Assembly: GCA_012521315.1 (NCBI GenBank)
Contig: JAAYMP010000059.1
Coordinates: forward strand, 1 to 6,638
Origin: Bacillota bacterium
GTDB taxonomy: Bacteria; Bacillota; UBA4882; UBA10575
Direction: 5' to 3'
DNA: 6,638 bases
Shown here one piece after another: positions 5,735 through 6,638 of this stretch. The translations under genes and the position numbers were made by a program. The notes below the pieces were generated by a model. It was not told where the DNA came from. It saw only the letters and a program-made list of their open reading frames with translations, and did not search any database. Position 1 is the stretch's first letter, and every line of letters begins with the position of its first letter.

Positions 5735-6638
5735 TTGACAGTTGCAGCAGGGTTAGGAGAAAGGACGGATCAGGCCTTTTTTGCTCTGACCGGGACGACC
5801 CAGGCGGCGGGTTCCCAAGGGCGGGTTTCCGGGAAAGAAACGGAAGGCAGTGAGTTCCAGCAGCTTTTCGAAGGCCTGGTCAAGGAAGAAGAGGAGATGG
5901 CGGAGGAACGGCTACCGAAAAACACGGTGGTCGACGAGGATATACTGTCGCAACTCATCCTTCTTTACCCGGAACTATCCGCGATGACGTCTGCGCAGAT
6001 ATCGACCATGTTCTCCTTGGACCAGGAAACGACCCCGTTGCCCTTGGCGCAGGAACCGATATCATTTCCGTCGGACCGGAAACCGGACCCGTGGTCACTG
6101 GGCTTGTCAGTGGAGCAGGAGGCGACTGCGGTGTCAGTGGACCAGGAGGCCACGGCGATGTCAGTGGACCAGGAGGCCACGGCGATGTCAGTGGGGCAGG
6201 AACCGAACCCGTTCTCATTAGACCAGGGACTGATTGCTGGGGGTGAAGCTGGGAAGGAGCTGCCCAATGCGGTGCAAACCGGCGGTGGAGATTGGCCGAC
6301 GCTTAACGCGGCGAACGAAGCATTCGTGACCGCAATGACAGCAGGACCGGCGGAAGCAGGATTGGCGGTCGCAAGATTGGCGGAAGCAGGGCCGGCCGAA
6401 GTAAGAGGAGTGGAAGCCACCGCGACCAACGGGAATACGGCGGTGGATCATGAAACCCTGACCGGAACGCTCCCCGCGCCGGAGGTTACCATGGCTGTTC
6501 AGGAAAACGAGGAATCCTCCGTTATCCAAACTCGGTGGCAAGCTCTTCGTTACCTCCAGCCCCAAGTTCAGGAAAACGAGGAATCCTCCGTTATCCAAAC
6601 CAAGGTTGCGGTAGTGGCGGATGAAATTGAGGCCGGCG
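5735..6638 (+). CDS. fliK: Flagellar hook-length control protein FliK (3' partial)
   Basis: An uninterrupted frame of 301 codons runs from TTG at 5735 to the window edge with no stop. FliK is exported by the flagellar type III system and measures the hook; its C-terminal domain then switches export from hook to filament substrates. That conserved C-terminal domain is not in the window, so the call rests on position (after fliJ and ylxF, as in Bacillus), the start signal, and composition. The sequence is acidic, rich in Ala, Glu, Gln, Thr and Pro and poor in aromatics, with no membrane segment or Cys, as expected for the disordered ruler part. Residues about 41-50 (EFQQLFEGLV) and 69-84 (DEDILSQLILLYPELS) are the only helix-like hydrophobic patches. 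Residues 94-169, 204-228 and 255-289 carry three unrelated repeat families. With 301 residues before any C-terminal domain, the full protein should be long for a FliK. Gene reality is near certain; identity is strongly likely. Confidence 0.85.
   Translation, partial: MTVAAGLGERTDQAFFALTGTTQAAGSQGRVSGKETEGSEFQQLFEGLVKEEEEMAEERLPKNTVVDEDILSQLILLYPELSAMTSAQISTMFSLDQETTPLPLAQEPISFPSDRKPDPWSLGLSVEQEATAVSVDQEATAMSVDQEATAMSVGQEPNPFSLDQGLIAGGEAGKELPNAVQTGGGDWPTLNAANEAFVTAMTAGPAEAGLAVARLAEAGPAEVRGVEATATNGNTAVDHETLTGTLPAPEVTMAVQENEESSVIQTRWQALRYLQPQVQENEESSVIQTKVAVVADEIEAG
6014..6241 (+). repeat. Degenerate 9-residue (27-nt) repeat array in fliK
   Basis: FliK residues 94-169 are built from nonapeptides of the form S-(L/V)-x-Q-E-x-x-x-x: SLDQETTPL, PLAQEPISF and PSDRKPDPW at 94-120, a 4-residue insert SLGL, then SVEQEATAV, SVDQEATAM, SVDQEATAM, SVGQEPNPF and SLDQGLIAG at 125-169. 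The two central units are identical in DNA; the outer ones decay progressively, as expected for an old array with recent expansion in the middle. Confidence 0.9.
6132..6194 (+). repeat. Perfect 27-nt tandem core
   Basis: Bases 6132-6194 repeat with an exact 27-nt period for 63 nt, about 2.3 copies, including every third codon position. The unit upstream (6107-6133) differs from the core at only four positions. This is a candidate site for replication slippage that keeps the reading frame. Confidence 0.95.
6344..6418 (+). repeat. 15-nt (5-residue) Ala-rich repeat in fliK
   Basis: Five consecutive pentads encode GPAEA, GLAVA, RLAEA, GPAEV and RGVEA (FliK residues 204-228). In the DNA, GGCGGAAGCAGG recurs exactly 30 nt apart at 6349-6360 and 6379-6390. 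The units are diverged but in register. Confidence 0.75.
6497..6531 (+). repeat. 35-nt perfect direct repeat, copy 1
   Basis: This 35-nt segment starts GTTCAGGAAAACGAGG and ends TTATCCAAAC. It encodes VQENEESSVIQT (FliK residues 255-266) and recurs without mismatch 69 nt (23 codons) downstream. The flanking bases differ immediately on both sides. Confidence 0.97.
6566..6600 (+). repeat. 35-nt perfect direct repeat, copy 2
   Basis: This is identical to the copy at 6497-6531 and encodes residues 278-289 in the same frame. The 11 residues between the copies (RWQALRYLQPQ) are not repeated within the window. Further copies could lie beyond the window edge 38 nt downstream. Confidence 0.97.

Noticed and set aside
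5955..6598. Open frames of 87-154 codons on the - strand across the fliK region, some with repeated peptides
   Set aside because: They mirror the repeats and base composition of fliK, have no ribosome sites, overlap each other in different frames and resemble no known protein. The + strand frame from 5735 explains the region.

Overview
The window is a stretch of a flagellar assembly operon, all on the + strand, in the order fliF (5' end cut off) - fliG - fliH - fliI - fliJ - ylxF/motE-like - fliK (3' end cut off). This is the order of the Bacillus-type fla/che operon. Together with strong Shine-Dalgarno sequences (AGGAGG, and a full AAAGGAGGTGA before fliK), frequent TTG starts and moderately high GC, it points to a motile Bacillota (Firmicutes), probably a clostridial or related deep lineage rather than Bacillus itself. 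That placement is inference; the window has no rRNA or other phylogenetic marker.

Layout: 1-1371 fliF (MS-ring), 1385-2389 fliG (rotor/C-ring), 2373-3242 fliH (ATPase stator/regulator), 3245-4600 fliI (export ATPase), 4590-5021 fliJ (export stalk/chaperone), 5033-5617 ylxF-like (membrane-anchored coiled coil with a MotE/MgtE-N-like tail), 5618-5734 a structured 117-nt gap, and 5735-6638+ the N-terminal part of fliK (hook-length ruler). From fliF to ylxF the genes overlap or lie within 13 nt of each other, so they are almost certainly co-transcribed and translationally coupled. The only sizable gap is before fliK and contains a long imperfect hairpin plus competing helices.

How the genes work together: FliF forms the membrane ring. 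FliG sits on the FliF C-terminal tail and receives torque. FliH, FliI and FliJ form the cytoplasmic ATPase complex that feeds the type III export gate. FliK is exported as a ruler that ends hook growth. The YlxF-like protein lies between the export ATPase genes and fliK; its exact role is unclear.

Nothing in the window looks like a new system. The parts worth a second look are in the last kilobase. The fliK N-terminal region (open to the window edge) holds three separate repeat families: a degenerate 9-residue repeat with a perfect 27-nt tandem core, a 5-residue alanine-rich repeat, and a perfect 35-nt direct repeat. The leader before fliK can form mutually exclusive RNA structures. No mobile elements, tRNAs, rRNAs, CRISPR arrays or convincing terminators were found.
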